From positions 186,001 to 250,000 of the forward strand of contig CM034133.1 in assembly GCA_019914995.1 (NCBI GenBank): 64,000 bases of DNA, given 5' to 3'. Source of the DNA: Acanthochlamys bracteata (Eukaryota; Streptophyta; Magnoliopsida; Pandanales; Velloziaceae). Each line of letters opens with the position of its first letter. Within the stretch, counting starts at the first letter, position 1. The translations under genes were made by a program, and so were the position numbers. Positions 37,994-51,061 of the stretch are shown here, piece after piece. A model generated the notes under the pieces. That model was given only the letters and a program-made list of their open reading frames with translations, had not been told where the DNA came from and ran no database searches.

Positions 37994-39122
37994 ATGGATC
38001 ACGGCACGCGTGCCGACATTGAGACCGGCGGAAGCGGCGCAGAAGATGGGCTTCGCCGCCGACACCCCCAGGGCGACGGTAGCTCTTCCTCCCTTGAGAG
38101 TTGTGGTAGTGACGCCTTCGATATCCCTCCCAAGAATGCTCCCGTCGAGCGGCTCCGTCGGTGGAGGGTGAGCTTTGAGTCTTAAAAAACTCTTGTGCTT
38201 CTTAACGCATTACTTTTAGTTTCTCACTTGTTTTGTTTTACTTGTTATAGACCTTTTTCAGTTCACCGTGCTCTTGTTTTGTTGATAGTTTTTTCCTTTT
38301 CCGTGAATTATAGTCAGGTCTCATGAATTCCTGTTGCTTGTGTAGTATTATTGCTTCTGAGTCTTGCTACCCAGTTGGTCTGTGTGGTTAATTTGCAGGA
38401 GTTAAGTGTTTGTTGGACATTTAATAATGTTCGGATCTATAATTTTTTTGGGTTTAAGGTTGGTTTCGTGCTCATTGACTAGTTTTATTATATGTTGTAC
38501 TTCTTATGCATTTGATGTTTTGTCCCATGCTGCTTGGTCACTGATATCATTTTGTAGCTATTTTCATGCTAATGCTTAATATAAAAGTGTCTAAGTTAGA
38601 TAATTTCAGTTGATAGGTGTTATTTATTTTGGTGCTTGTTTATGTTTATTTCAAATAAACATTTTAGTGTCTAAATGCTTGTGGTGTTATCCTTTGTTTC
38701 TTTGTGACAGCAAGCTGCATTGGTTCTGAATGCATCACGTCGGTTTAGATATACTCTGGACCTTAAAAAGGAGGAAGAAAAGGAGCAAGTAAGAAGAAGA
38801 ATCCGTGCACATGCTCAAGTTATACGGGTATTAACCTTATCTATGGCTTTCCATTTGCCAGTTTTGGTTGACCAGGTATACTCATCTGTTTGCTGATTTT
38901 GACAGGCGGCAATCTTGTTCAAGGAGGCTGGCCAGAATGGAAAACCAGGTACTGCTTTGACTTGCCCTATGTACTTGGCCTTTAACTTTAACATGTATAG
39001 ATTGTTAACTTCTTTATGTTTGGCTATACTCATGGTCATATGTTGACATGCATGTGCATATTCTGCTGTTTTGATCTGTTTACGCACGTTTAGAAACTAG
39101 AGCTATTTCCATTTTCATGCAT

Positions 39123-39163
<41 letters not shown>

Positions 39164-42100
39164 CCTTCCCCTTTCCGTTTGATATCCTTTGCTAACAAGT
39201 ACTTGCATTCTCAGAAACAGGTGCTTCACGTGGACATATTCCACAAGCAACCGCGGGCTATGGAATAGGAGCTGAGCAACTCACTGCACTGACCAGGGAT
39301 CATGACTTTTCGGGTCTTCAAGATTATGGGGGGGTGAGTAACTTAGTTTTAGGCATTTCAATTTATTTCGCAGAATATTGCTCAATTACTTGATAATTCC
39401 TGGTATTAGGTTAAAGGCGTGTCAAACATGTTGAAAACAAATTTAGAGAAGGGAATTGGTGGAGATGATGAGGAGTTGGTTCGTAGGAGAAACGCATTTG
39501 GAGCCAACACTTATCCTCATAAGAAAGGAAGAAGTTTTTTGGTGTGTAAGATGTCTTGTTGTTTCTTCTCCAATGCTTTTAATATGTGGTTAGCTGCTAT
39601 GTCAATAAGGTAGTGAATGATTTTATTTTGTCCTTTTTGACTTAGGTTTTCGTATGGGAGGCTTGCCAAGATCTAACTCTTATGATTCTGATGGTAGCTG
39701 CAGTTATTTCGTTGATTCTAGGCATGAAAACAGAGGTGAGATAATTATTTCTGTTACTATCTCAACTTCCTGATATGCATAAAAAATAGAAGGTTATTAT
39801 GCTTGCTGCATCTTATCAATGGGCACGTAGATTATATTGGCTGACTGAAGCATGTCAAGAGCACCTGCACTCTTGTAACCTGATTAGATTTGTTTGGTTT
39901 ATGTCTAAAATTCTCATCAGAGAATGTCCTATGGGAGGATATTACATTTCGGTAGTAAATTCATATTAGGTGTAGTTTTCTTTGATGTATAACGCCATAA
40001 TTTGAGTTTCCTCTTCCCGCTCCAGCGTAGAACATCTGCATATTTTCAAAAAAATCTACATATTCATTTTCTGATTGATGACCTATTTCACTGTAGGGCG
40101 TTAAAGAAGGATGGTATGATGGTGCTAGCATTTTATTTGCTGTTCTGCTAGTGATAATCGTCACAGGTATACTTTTGTATCTTCCTTTTCTTTAGATATC
40201 TATTGTTTCTTCATCAGGATTCAGTTAAAGTGACAAAGCAAACACCTCTAAATGTAGCATTGCCACTGATGGGTTGCCAATGCCCCAAACTGTCCGTAGT
40301 TGTTGCTTGTGTTGGTCATTTCCTGGTTTTAGCTTGTCATACTCTGAAGTAGATTGATTCTTTGTTTCTTTTAATTTTTAACGGTCAAATATGGGTTCAG
40401 TATTACTTCTGATTGTTCTGCACTAGTCTACTGCACATGGTGTTTCGTTTACTTCGTATTGAGTATTCCTAAAACCATGTCTAACCAAGTTTGTTGCGTT
40501 TTCCTTTAGCAATCAGTGACTACAGGCAATCTCTCCAATTTCAAAATCTTAATGAAGAGAAGAGAAATATAAAAATTGAGGTAAAAGAGCATCACAAATG
40601 GGCATCCCAAAAATGTCATCGTTTCTTTTGAATTATGTTCCTGCCAGTTCTCTAACGATATAATTATTAATTTTCCTTTTAATTAGGTAATAAGAGGTGG
40701 AAGAAGAATCCAGATCTCCATATATGATCTTGTTGTTGGAGATGTCATTCCTCTTAAAATTGGTGATCAGGTAAATTTTGTGTAAATGCTTTTTCCCGAT
40801 GGTGCTTTCATGTTCACTGACTAGATTTCTTGATGTTCTCTATAGGTTCCTGCGGATGGCATTCTGATTTCTGGGCACTCTCTGGCCATAGATGAATCTA
40901 GCATGACAGGAGAGAGCAAAATTGTGAGTCTCTATCTGATCCCTGTGCGCTTAAATTTCGACGTACTATCTCTGGATCTTAATTTTACAATCAAATAGGT
41001 TCGCAAGGACCAAAAATCACCATTTCTGATGTCTGGATGCAAGGTTGCTGATGGATATGGCAATATGTTGGTAAGTAGATTTTTTAGGTTCTGACAGCCG
41101 CTTGATTTTACAAAATTTATTGAGTAGCTTCTTATTTAGCATTTCATAGGAGCAACTTTGGTGCTGAGACGTTTACCTAATGGGTGTGCTTAAACTATGC
41201 AATCCTCTTCAGACTTTCATGTCTAGCTTGTGATTACTGTAGCATTGACACAAGTCGGGTCTTTACTAATTTTACACTTTCTTCAAATTATATTGGCACT
41301 GTATAGCAGCAGTGGTAGTTGATGACTTGATTTATCAGAGGATTGCTCTTCAAAGTAATGGTGCAGCTTAGGAAGCTGTGGATGGATCCTATATGTGCAT
41401 TTATTATGATGTGTTCTATTTTTTTTCTTGATGTTTTGATAATTTTGCTTGGCTATAATTTGACATGGTAACCAGGTGACTGCTGTTGGTGTAAACACAG
41501 AATGGGGCCTCTTGATGGCCAGCATTTCAGAAGATAGCAGTGAAGAAACCCCTCTGCAGGTTTGTGCTTCAATTTTGAGGCTCGTGGTTTGAAGAGATCA
41601 ACTTTTAGACAGCTTTACATTGTGTTTTGTTTGTTTTCACAAGGTACGTCTAAATGGTGTAGCAACTTTTATTGGAATTGTCGGACTATCAGTAGCTGCC
41701 CTTGTGCTAGCAGTCCTTTTTGTTAGGTAAACTATTATGCAAAGCCTTATTTCCTTGTTCTTCTGTTAATCCTGTTTTGAATTCATATTCTTTTTCTTTA
41801 ATTTTAATTATCATCTTTAGGTACTTCACTGGTAATACCAAGAACCCCGATGGAACTCGTCAATTTGTAAAGGGCCAGACTAGTGTAAAGTCAGCTATTA
41901 ATGGGGCTGTTCAACTTTTGACTATCGCGGTATGGATTTATGCTTATGCTTATGGAAATGATAGTTTGTTTCCTTATGATGATGTGCTTATCAAAATGAA
42001 CATTACTAGGTAACTATCGTGGTTGTTGCAGTACCCGAGGGACTCCCATTGGCTGTGACTTTGACGTAGGTTATTTGGCCTTTCTTTTCAACATCATTGT

Positions 42101-45100
42101 CCCTATATTAATATTCTTTTTAATTGACATTTGTGAGTTGCTTGCTTCTTTAGTCTTGCATATTCCATGCGGAAGATGATGAGAGACAAGGCTTTGGTAT
42201 GACCAATTTGCTGCTTAATTGGATTCTGAGCACTGTATATTGTATATGTCGGTGTAAATACTAAACTTGACTGTCCGGCAGGTCCGACGGCTTTCTGCTT
42301 GTGAAACTATGGGTTCTGCCACAACAATTTGCAGTGACAAGACTGGAACTTTGACCCTGAATCAGGTAGGTCGGTTTTGTATTTCTTTTTGGCAGCTGAA
42401 TCTTTTGCACTGATTCTCAAACTTGTCCTTGGGAACCTGGATTGCCTGCAACTTATTGTCACCATCATTTTGCACATGCTCTGTTAGATGACTGTTGTTG
42501 GTGCATATGTTGGTGGAAGAAAGATAGAGCCCCCGGACAATATTGAGCAGATGTCCTCCACTGCTTGCTCTCTCTTGATTGAGGGCATCGCTCACAACAC
42601 AACAGGCAATGTGTTTGAACCAGAAGTATGTCTGATGTCTCCTCCTTCTGATAATTTGTTTTGTTTTTTATACAAAATTTGAAAGTCTGCAGTATTTCTG
42701 TTACCCTTAATGTATGCAATTGCTTTTAATAGAATGGTGGACCAACTGAGGTTACTGGTTCTCCTACTGAGAAGGCCATACTAAACTGGGGTATTAAGGT
42801 ATTCTGTCATTTTTGGTGCAACACTTCTTTTGCTCTCTAGTTACTTTCTAACAACAATAACCTGTGCTGTTTTCACAGCTTGGAATGAGATTCAACACTG
42901 CACACAAGGAATCATCCATTCTTCATGTGTTTCCTTTCAATTCAGAGAAAAAGCGGGGCGGCGTTGCAGTGCTTGCAGTAAGGATTTTGGTATCTTAATT
43001 GTTTGTTACAAAGAGACAAAAGAATCATATAACTTGGAAGTTAGACTTTTGAAGGTTGTTTTAAACATTTAAGTAGAATATTTTAAGCATGTTTTAGACT
43101 TTGAAATCTCCCAAATATTTTGGCATCCTATCTTTACCCGTATGTGTTTATTGCGTTGATTTTGAGGCAGTCTTTTATGCTGATGACTTGTTGCCTCTCA
43201 TATGATGATTTAGGGAGGATCTGAAGTTCACGTGCACTGGAAGGGAGCTGCAGAGATCGTCCTAGCATCATGCACAAGATGGCTTCATACAGATGGATTT
43301 GAACAGACAATGACTTCAGACAAGGTTGTGCGTTTCTTCTATAATATACACATATGTATTACTATTACATGTATACATACATATGTATATTGGTCCCATT
43401 TTCTCTAATTGTCTTAGCTTCTGACTCACATTAATGCTACTACAGATGGATTCTTTTAAGAAATCAATTGAGGACATGGCAGCTGCGAGCCTCAGATGTG
43501 TTGCTTTTGCATATAGAGTAGTTGAGGTGGAGAAAATTCCAGACGAGGACCAAAGGGACAACTGGGTTTTGCCTGAGGATGATCTTATCCTTATAGGAAT
43601 CGTAGGCATCAAGGTACCTCTTGCGATCTGCATCTGATACTGCACGGTACACTAGAGTTTATTGTAATTTATTTAATGACTATGTGCTAAGTACAGCCTA
43701 TCAAATTGTAGGATCCTTGCCGTCCTGGGGTTAGAGGTGCTGTAGAGTTGGTTACTAAAGCTGGCGTTAAGGTATAATTCATTACATAAGTACGCTTCCA
43801 TGTTCTATTCCAAAATTTTACCTAATAGTATACTTATGTACTTAATCTGGTTGAGTTCGGCCAACTGGTTAAAGCTGTTTCTTTCTACCATGCCACCTGT
43901 AATGTGCTTTGACTACTTTACCTTTTATTCATATTTACAAATGCTTTGTTTTGTTGCTTGTTATTCCAGACACCCTGATAGATGCTTGTATCGACAGCCT
44001 GCTTAAACATAGTTACTATTTTTGTAGTTCTTAGCTCCTAATTTGTACCTTTTGATATAAAATGTTTAGGTGCGCATGGTGACTGGTGATAATCTTCAAA
44101 CAGCAAAGGCTATTGCACTTGAGTGTGGAATAATCGATTCTGAAGCCAGTGCTACAGAACCAACACTAATAGAGGGGAGATCATTCAGGGCTTTGTCTGA
44201 CAAAGAAAGAGACGCAATTGTTGACAAAATTTCGGTACGGCTAAGCAAACGTTTACCCTGGAAAGTCCATTATAGTATGCCCCAAAAAATGACATTAAAT
44301 GCGCAGAAGCACTACTTGCTAATTTGCATGTGATCATGTTTGAGGACGTGCGCCTTTATTTGTCCTGTGTGTGTGAATGGGGTATGATAAACTTTTGACA
44401 ATAATGTCCAAGTGTCATTTTTTCTTTTTTTATTTTGTTTTTAGTTTTTTTAAAGGGATAGGATTAGCCGCTTGTATTTCACTGTTTTGTTTTACCTACT
44501 TGGAAGTGTTATACCCAAAAGATGAAGGCTCCAATATTCTTGAATCTGAGAACTTTGTATCCTATTTTCATAACGTTACATGGTTATACTTTCGTTTATT
44601 ACTACTGTTCATGGGAGGAACCAGGAATAACGTTGGAATGGATAGGTCATGGGCCGATCTTCACCAAATGACAAGCTTCTCCTTGTCCAAGCACTTCGGA
44701 GGGGGGGTCACGTGGTTGCTGTAACCGGAGATGGTACAAACGATGCTCCTGCGTTGCATGAGGTCAGTCATATCCCTCTTGTTATCAGGAAATGCTAACT
44801 TTAAGTTGTTAGCAACTGACTTTTCTTTTCCCTGGCAGGCAGACATTGGTCTTGCAATGGGTATTCAGGGTACAGAGGTTGCAAAAGAGAGTGCAGACAT
44901 CATCATCTTGGATGATAATTTTGCATCAGTTGTAAAGGTTGCAGCTGGATGCTGATTTCAAATAATTAGAATTTATAGACGCTAGGACAAGGATGCTGAT
45001 TAATTTCAAATTTTTTATTGTAGGTCGTCCGATGGGGTCGTTCTGTATATGCCAATATTCAGAAATTTATACAATTCCAGCTTACTGTAAATGTTGCAGC

Positions 45101-47167
45101 ACTGATCATAAATGTTGTTTCTGCTATTTCATCTGGTGAAGTTCCTTTGAATGCCGTAGAGGTACATTTTATTCTGCCTGCGTTCTCCTTTTATATCTTG
45201 TCATGACTTACCATATGAAACACATCTCAAACATTAGATCCCTTTTTTTATGCAAACTTAAGCATCCTTGATTATTATGAGGATATTAGGTCAATTGCTT
45301 CTACTACAGATAGCATCTTCTAGATGTTAATCACTGCTTGTTTACTCTTTTGCAAACAGCTTCTGTGGGTCAACCTTATCATGGACACTCTTGGCGCTCT
45401 TGCCCTGGCCACGGAACCCCCTACTGATCATCTAATGGAAAGACCGCCTGTCGGCAGGAGGTTAGTCTTATCTCTTTAAAAATGATTTTATTTGCCACTC
45501 CTTTTCTCTATCAGTTGGTTAGTTCCGCTATCATTGAAATTCTTTTTTCCATCTTCTGAGAAATGTCGCTTGTTCATTGAGACTACTGTTATTTAAGAAT
45601 TATTTAAAGGCTTAAGCTTTCATGACCAATGAGGTTGTCAATCCCTTACCCACCTGTTAGATTGCGGAGCTTTTGAGATGTATGTCTACACTAGCATTCA
45701 TTTTGGTCTATATGGACGATAGATGGAATTTCTTCACAGTTACATTTTCGATGGATTGTTTCATCATGTATAGATGTTTCTGAGATGCATACCTTATTTT
45801 CAGGGAGCCTCTGATAACAAACATAATGTGGAGGAATTTGTTAATACAGGTAGGTTTCTTGCAACAAGTTACTGTTGAGTCACTCAGGTGATGTTTCTTT
45901 AGCTTTTTCTGAGCATCAAAATAATGATGCTTTGAAAGTGCAGGCTATGTATCAAGTTGTTGTGCTCCTTGTACTTAATTTTGGAGGTAGAAGTATACTG
46001 CATTTGAAGAATGATGACAGAGCACATGCAGACAGAGTCAAGAATACGTTCATCTTTAACACCTTTGTTCTATGTCAAGTAAGCTTTTTGGACATCTATT
46101 TTTCTCTTTAAGTCCTAGTCCAAACAATGAGATTATGTTTTCTAGGTAATTACATTGTACCAAAATTGAGGTGAATAATGCCTTATGATGTTGACTTCTT
46201 TGAAAGGATGTAAAGAAGGTCTGTTTGCTTATATATTTTGGTAGGTCTTTAATGAGTTCAATGCTCGGAAGCCAGATGAACTCAACATTTTCAAGGGTGT
46301 TTTGAGGAACCGCCTGTTTGTGGCTATAATTGCAATTACTGTCATACTACAGGTACAGAGGGTGATAGGAGATTGTTAGTTTCTCTGTTTTGTTTTTATA
46401 AACCACTAAGACAATGTCTTTTGTGCCTCCTAGGCTTTGATTGTCGAATTTCTTGGGAAGTTCACCAAAACAGTCAAGCTCAGTTGGCAGCTCTGGCTAG
46501 TTTCAATTGCTCTTGCTTCAGTCAGGTATCTCAGCTCCTTGGTCTGCAAACCGCATTAGAAGTGCAATCATTTTAGGCTAATTGTTTTACTCTAATCTCG
46601 TGATCGTATTAAGCACATTCTTTTGGAAAACGAGAATCAATTATATACTCATAGTTACTCAAGAACTGTTAGTCTTTTATGCTGCTCATTGGTCTGTTGC
46701 TTCTCACCATAGCGAGGCGATCCTTTCATAAGACGAGATTTGTATCCTTTCTAAATAGAAGCAGATCTCAGGGAGGAAATAATGTTTTGATTCTTCAATT
46801 AAACTGCTCAACCTCTGTGTACCTTTAAATTGGAGTTGTTAGTGCTGCCATGAGAACTTGCGAACACGTCATTTCATCTTCACTGTATTATTGTAAAATT
46901 AATAAATTACCGAGTGTTTGACCTTGTACTTCTATTGCAGTTGGCCTTTGGCTTTTGTAGGGAAACTGATTCCTGTACCTGAGACGCCTTACAGTGAATT
47001 CTTCAACAGATGCTTTCGTCGACGACCGAAAGCTCCAGGTCTGACTTGCAGTGCCTTATTTCAGTTAGTCATTGTGCAACAAGTATATGTTTGTCTGATG
47101 GCTCAAATTTTTTATCTGTGCTTAAATTGCAGATGAGAAGCAAGAAAGTGCCCATGTTGAGTCGTAG
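37994..47167 (+). CDS. ACA9: Plasma-membrane Ca2+-ATPase, ACA9 type (P2B)
   Basis: Calmodulin-regulated pump exporting Ca2+. Thirty-four exons give 1,094 aa (Arabidopsis ACA9 about 1,086): 37994-38167, 38711-38827, 38906-38948, 39215-39333, 39410-39541, 39646-39735, 40097-40166, 40510-40580, 40687-40770, 40846-40923, 40999-41070, 41476-41559, 41644-41726, 41821-41929, 42010-42065, 42154-42196, 42282-42365, 42488-42625, 42733-42798, 42879-42977, 43214-43324, 43446-43613, 43712-43771, 44070-44234, 44646-44762, 44839-44937, 45024-45161, 45360-45460, 45804-45849, 45944-46078, 46245-46352, 46434-46525, 46941-47038, 47133-47167. Seen: N-terminal autoinhibitory/calmodulin-binding stretch (~55-80), TGES (321-324), PEGLP (451-455), phosphorylated Asp494 in [15 protein letters not shown] (800-805), ten predicted membrane segments. 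The C-terminal [17 protein letters not shown] favours ACA9 over ACA8/10. First in-frame ATG after an upstream stop. Confidence 0.94.
39127..39162 (+). repeat. (TG)18 microsatellite in ACA9 intron 3
   Basis: Uninterrupted TG dinucleotide run of 36 bp, about 50 bp upstream of the exon 4 acceptor. Confidence 0.95.
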
Positions 47168-47821
47168 GTAGCTGAATTTGTACGCACTACTGCTGCTTTT
47201 AACTGTGCTGACTGAAAGGGGAACGTATTACATTGATTAATGTGTTGATGCTCATCTAACATGTAACTTTGAAAACTTCACTTTTGTTGGTGGGGTTTTG
47301 TTTGTACATACTTCAAGTTTGGATGAAGTTTAATTACTGTTTATACAAAAATTTTCCTGTTCTCAAAATGGTGCATTTATGTAAATCTTCCTAATTACAG
47401 ATACAAGTATATTTCAAATGCTATTTATTGGCAGTGCAACTATGGGATTCTAAAATTCTGTAGAAATACCTGTACTAGGAGGATTTGATTCAGCTTCCTC
47501 TAGCAGAGTAGGTATTGCAACTATTGAATCGATAGCAAAGGATCTTTACGGAAGTTCATTGTTCCTTCAGTATTGAATGGTTGATTGATGGTTCGGAAAA
47601 TTTTGGTGACATGTAGCTGCTTTTAAGGGCCAAGCAGGAAGTTTCTGCATAGTACGTTAAGAAAGACAAGAGAAGAGGGCAGGGTGAACTCTGAAGGGAG
47701 GGCACAGTAAGCAAAAATACGGAGGAGCATCCTCCTGAAAGGGAAGTATATTCTTGTCCTTCTTGCGCATCAGTTAATTCTTTTATCTTGTTGAATTTAG
47801 CAGAACTATTTTGGTTTTAAG
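47168..47821. other. ACA9 3' UTR and spacer
   Basis: Presumed ACA9 3' UTR and polyadenylation region, then unrecognised sequence leading into the F-box remnant. Confidence 0.4.
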
Positions 47822-48273
47822 ATGAACTCCGATCTTATTTGGTCGGATTTTGCATTTTTATCTTGGACAATGCGTCTGCAGGAAGGAATTCTTGCCGATA
47901 CACTGTCGTTGTTAACCCTGAAAGAAGCATTGCTCGCCAGCATCGTATCTCAACGCTGGAAACACATTTGTGTACCTTCTTTTACCGCCAAGGACTTCAT
48001 TACGTGCTGGTCGATTGACTGTGACCTAAGGAAGTAGGCTTTGGCCACGTGCACCAGCAACTTCATCCAAACCGTCCGATGCAATCCTATGCACCCGGCA
48101 ATCAACAATTGCGATATGTTCTTTACAAATCGATTTCTTCCTACGTACATTGTAGCTATGCTGATCAGTTGCCAAAGTTTTGCAATCTCTTCTCAGAATG
48201 TCAAAGAGCTTGTTATTATCGAACTCCATGCAAGTGACGTCGTTAGCTTTGCCAACTTAGCAACTATAGGATA
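47822..48273 (+). pseudogene. F-box protein remnant (F-box/LRR/FBD type)
   Basis: An ATG-initiated 71-residue frame contains a recognisable F-box helix pair (DTLSLLTLKEALLASIVSQRWKHI). A TAG ends it at 48035-48037. The same frame then runs on for about 78 residues with text typical of the region after the F-box (an FIQTVRCNP segment and a VKELVIIEL segment). The LRR and FBD parts expected downstream are missing. F-box proteins are substrate receptors of SCF ubiquitin ligases; this copy is too short to act so. Read as a truncated host pseudogene. A very short spliced F-box gene cannot be excluded. Confidence 0.6.
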
Positions 48274-48525
48274 AGGAATTTATTCTCGCTAAACAAAGTA
48301 AATACTGCTTTGATTTTACTTACGTCATTCAATGCCATGTGTTTTATCTCTCTTCCTCCGTACCTCTTTTGCAGCAATTTAAACGGCTCTCTTTTGAGCA
48401 TGCGTAAGTATTTTTTAAATGAAAATTTTTAAATAAAAAATATTTTTATTTTATTTTAAAAAATAAATTTGATTCTATTATATAAAAAATAAATTCACTT
48501 GAATCGTTCTCATTCTCTTCTCTCA

Positions 48526-49490
48526 ATCTTGCTGCCGTCGCCAAGCTTGACCTCTCTAACAACAATCTTCAGGTCAGACCGTTGTGTTCTCATGTTGAAA
48601 TTTGAACATACGCAAGTTAATTTCTTGTAAGATTTCATTCGGTTTCAATGTGAAATAAATAGGCAGGAATGGCATGCATGGTTATCTATATCCCCATTAT
48701 AGAATTAATCATTCTATTGACTGTTTATTGAATTCTCAAAACCCTTTCTACGACCATCAAGGACTGCAGGTATACTTGTGTATGACCAAACGTACAGACA
48801 ATCATGTAGATATCCTCTTCAAACTTAATTTTGCAATCTCCAAATTTAAATCTGCTCAAGCCAAACTGGTATTCGGTGAATCTCCAAGACCGTAATTTCC
48901 GTGTGCTAACTTCCATATCTTGGTAATCACCTTGATGATTTGACGACCTCTTCTGAGACTGTGAGCAGGTACTTGGAAGAACTTAACACTAGTTTCAACA
49001 AGCTGATCAAGCTCCCAGAAACCATGGGCTTTGAGCTGATGAATCTTCATAAGCTTGAGGTCAGCTCCAACAAGTTTGAATACCTGCCCTACTCCACATC
49101 CCACATGATATCCCTCGAGTTCTTGATGCATGCGTCAACTGCCTCCGCCTCCTTCCTGATGGCCTAGAAAACCTGCTATCTCAAGATCCTAAATGTCAGC
49201 CAGAATTTCCAATACCTCAAGTTGCTACCCTGCTCCATCGGCCTCCTTGTATGCCTCACAAAGCTAGCTCGACAGAAGCTACAATAGCATTACCATGCTC
49301 CCTGATTCAGTGGGTTGCCTTGCCAACCTACTTAAGCTAAAAGTCACTGGAAATCCCCTTGTCTCTCTGTCAATGGATGTTGTCGAGCAGGGCGTGGATG
49401 CAGTGGACTATCTCTCTTCCTGGAGGAATGGTGCTGCCATAGGGCTGCCTCCTTCTCTGAAGAAAGAACTATGGATGGAAAGCTGGTGAG
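48526..49490 (+). pseudogene. Decayed plant intracellular Ras-group LRR (PIRL) gene
   Basis: Leucine-rich repeats of PIRL type are readable in pieces. LAAVAKLDLSNNNLQ at 48526-48570 is followed by GTCAG, perhaps an old donor. A long segment (48940-49164) contains LNTSFNKLIKLPETMGFEL. After TAG stops near 49165 and 49285 and a frameshift, LPDSVGCLANLLKLKVTGNP at 49295-49360 leads into the diagnostic VVEQGVDAV. Functional PIRLs are about 350-550 aa with 9-10 repeats; here roughly four to six are visible and the catalogue of breaks rules out a full product. A later open stretch to 49671 has no clear homology. Confidence 0.7.
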
Positions 49491-50308
49491 GTGCAGTACC
49501 TTGAATGACCCAATGATTAAACTCAAGAATAACAATCAAAATGGGCTCTTGCTCCCTGACAACACTCCATTGACGGTCTTGCAACTCCAAGGGTTACTGG
49601 GACATTTACCTCCTACAGTATGCTCACATCTAGAAACTTTCATTGATGAGGTAGGAAGTAGTTTGCGGTAACATTACACTGAAGATGTGACTTTTGGAAG
49701 CTTAAAGGACTTCGTGGTTGAGTCCTCTGTCCAAAGAATACCTACTATAATGTTTGAGGGATGATGAACAGCTAGATAACAGCATCTAGTTCTGCTCACT
49801 GCTTGCTTGTGTCTAAGTGTACAATTGTAGTAGATTGGTTCTTTCTTGTATTGTACTTGTACATATATAAAGGTTGTAATTCACAGAATGTTAATGAAGG
49901 TACTTAATCTGGGAATACAGAGAAGTTTCTACTTAGTGTCAAAATCGTCTCGACTTCCATCAACCATCAAAAGCCAAAACAATCACACTGAGGCATTGTG
50001 TCGAATTAGATTACAACATAACTATATATGCTAGAATTTCACTGTGGCATGTCATCGAACAGCTTGCAGATATCTAGACATTCTATGTTCTACAGTTTCA
50101 ATTTGGGTTGAGTAAGATAACCCTAGAGTCGTTGTCTGCCTTTCCTTGTTATCTAGCAATATTGCTCAAATAACTCCTATACTTATCCCTAGCGATAGAA
50201 CTTGTAACTCTTCAATGCAAACGATTTACTGGAAAGACCATGAATAAGTATAGCAAATTGAATCTGAAAAAGAAGCTAATCTCAGAAGGCATAGCCGTGA
50301 ATGATTTA
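49491..50308. other. Spacer and PTH2-gene 3' region
   Basis: Open frame 49471-49671 continues past the PIRL remnant without recognisable similarity. The rest is AT-rich and should include the 3' UTR of the minus-strand PTH2-family gene. Confidence 0.35.
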
Positions 50309-51061
50309 TCATTTGCAGAGCTTGAGCTTCTTGAAGTGCGACGCAACCTGCGAGCGGGGGTAAGGCCGTGTAGCGATGCAGGTCGGTATGTTCTCTGGTT
50401 GCTCAATCCACAGCTTGTGATCGATCCCGCCTTCACTCAGCTTCTCCGCAAGGTTCCTCAACTGTGTCTCTCCCTTCACCTCAAGTGTTACCTGCAATTA
50501 ATCATAAAAAACCAAAACAATCACACCAATGTCAAACACTAGCTTACTTATCTAACTCTATACACTACAATTTCACTGTGGCATTTTGTCGAACATTTAA
50601 TCATGTATCTAACTCTGTAAATTAAATTTTCACTTCTGCATTTCGTCGAACAGGTAGCATGCCTTATGCATGGAGTCGATGTTAGACGGAGAGCAGTAGG
50701 CAGCAGTGTCCGGGTGGCCGGCGTGGGTCCACACAGCAGAAACTGCGGCGTGGCAGCCCTGCGTGACCACGCTGCCCAGCGGCCACGTGTCAATCAGGTC
50801 TCTCCTTAGAACCACATATTGCACCAGCCTGTCATCCACCACCTCTCCCGCAACGCCTCTACTGACGGCAGCAGACGCCTCACCGACGGCATTCAGTTCC
50901 GCCGGCGTTGATCCGGTGGTACTCATTTGGAGACGAAGAGAAGGGCAGTTGGAAAGAAGACAGCTAACTTCGTTAGGGAGCGTGACGGAAAGAAAACGGT
51001 TGGGTGAGAATAGCGGGAGAGAGGCACGTGAGAGGAAGCACGTAATTCGGAAGCTTGCCAT
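50309..51061 (-). CDS. PTH2-family protein (PTRHD1-like)
   Basis: Two exons, 50663-51061 and 50309-50491, give 193 aa. The core starts at [21 protein letters not shown] and holds [25 protein letters not shown] (spanning the intron) and the ending HFKKLKLCK. It belongs to the bacterial-type peptidyl-tRNA hydrolase 2 fold, in the PTRHD1-like branch; whether this branch hydrolyses peptidyl-tRNA is not settled. The intron is of GC-AG type. The first ATG (51061) adds a Ser/Arg-rich 45-residue N-terminus that looks like an organelle targeting peptide; a second in-frame ATG at 50926 ([10 protein letters not shown]) would give a cytosolic form. It is divergent from the transporter gene to its right, about 1.1 kb between start codons. 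Confidence 0.88.
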
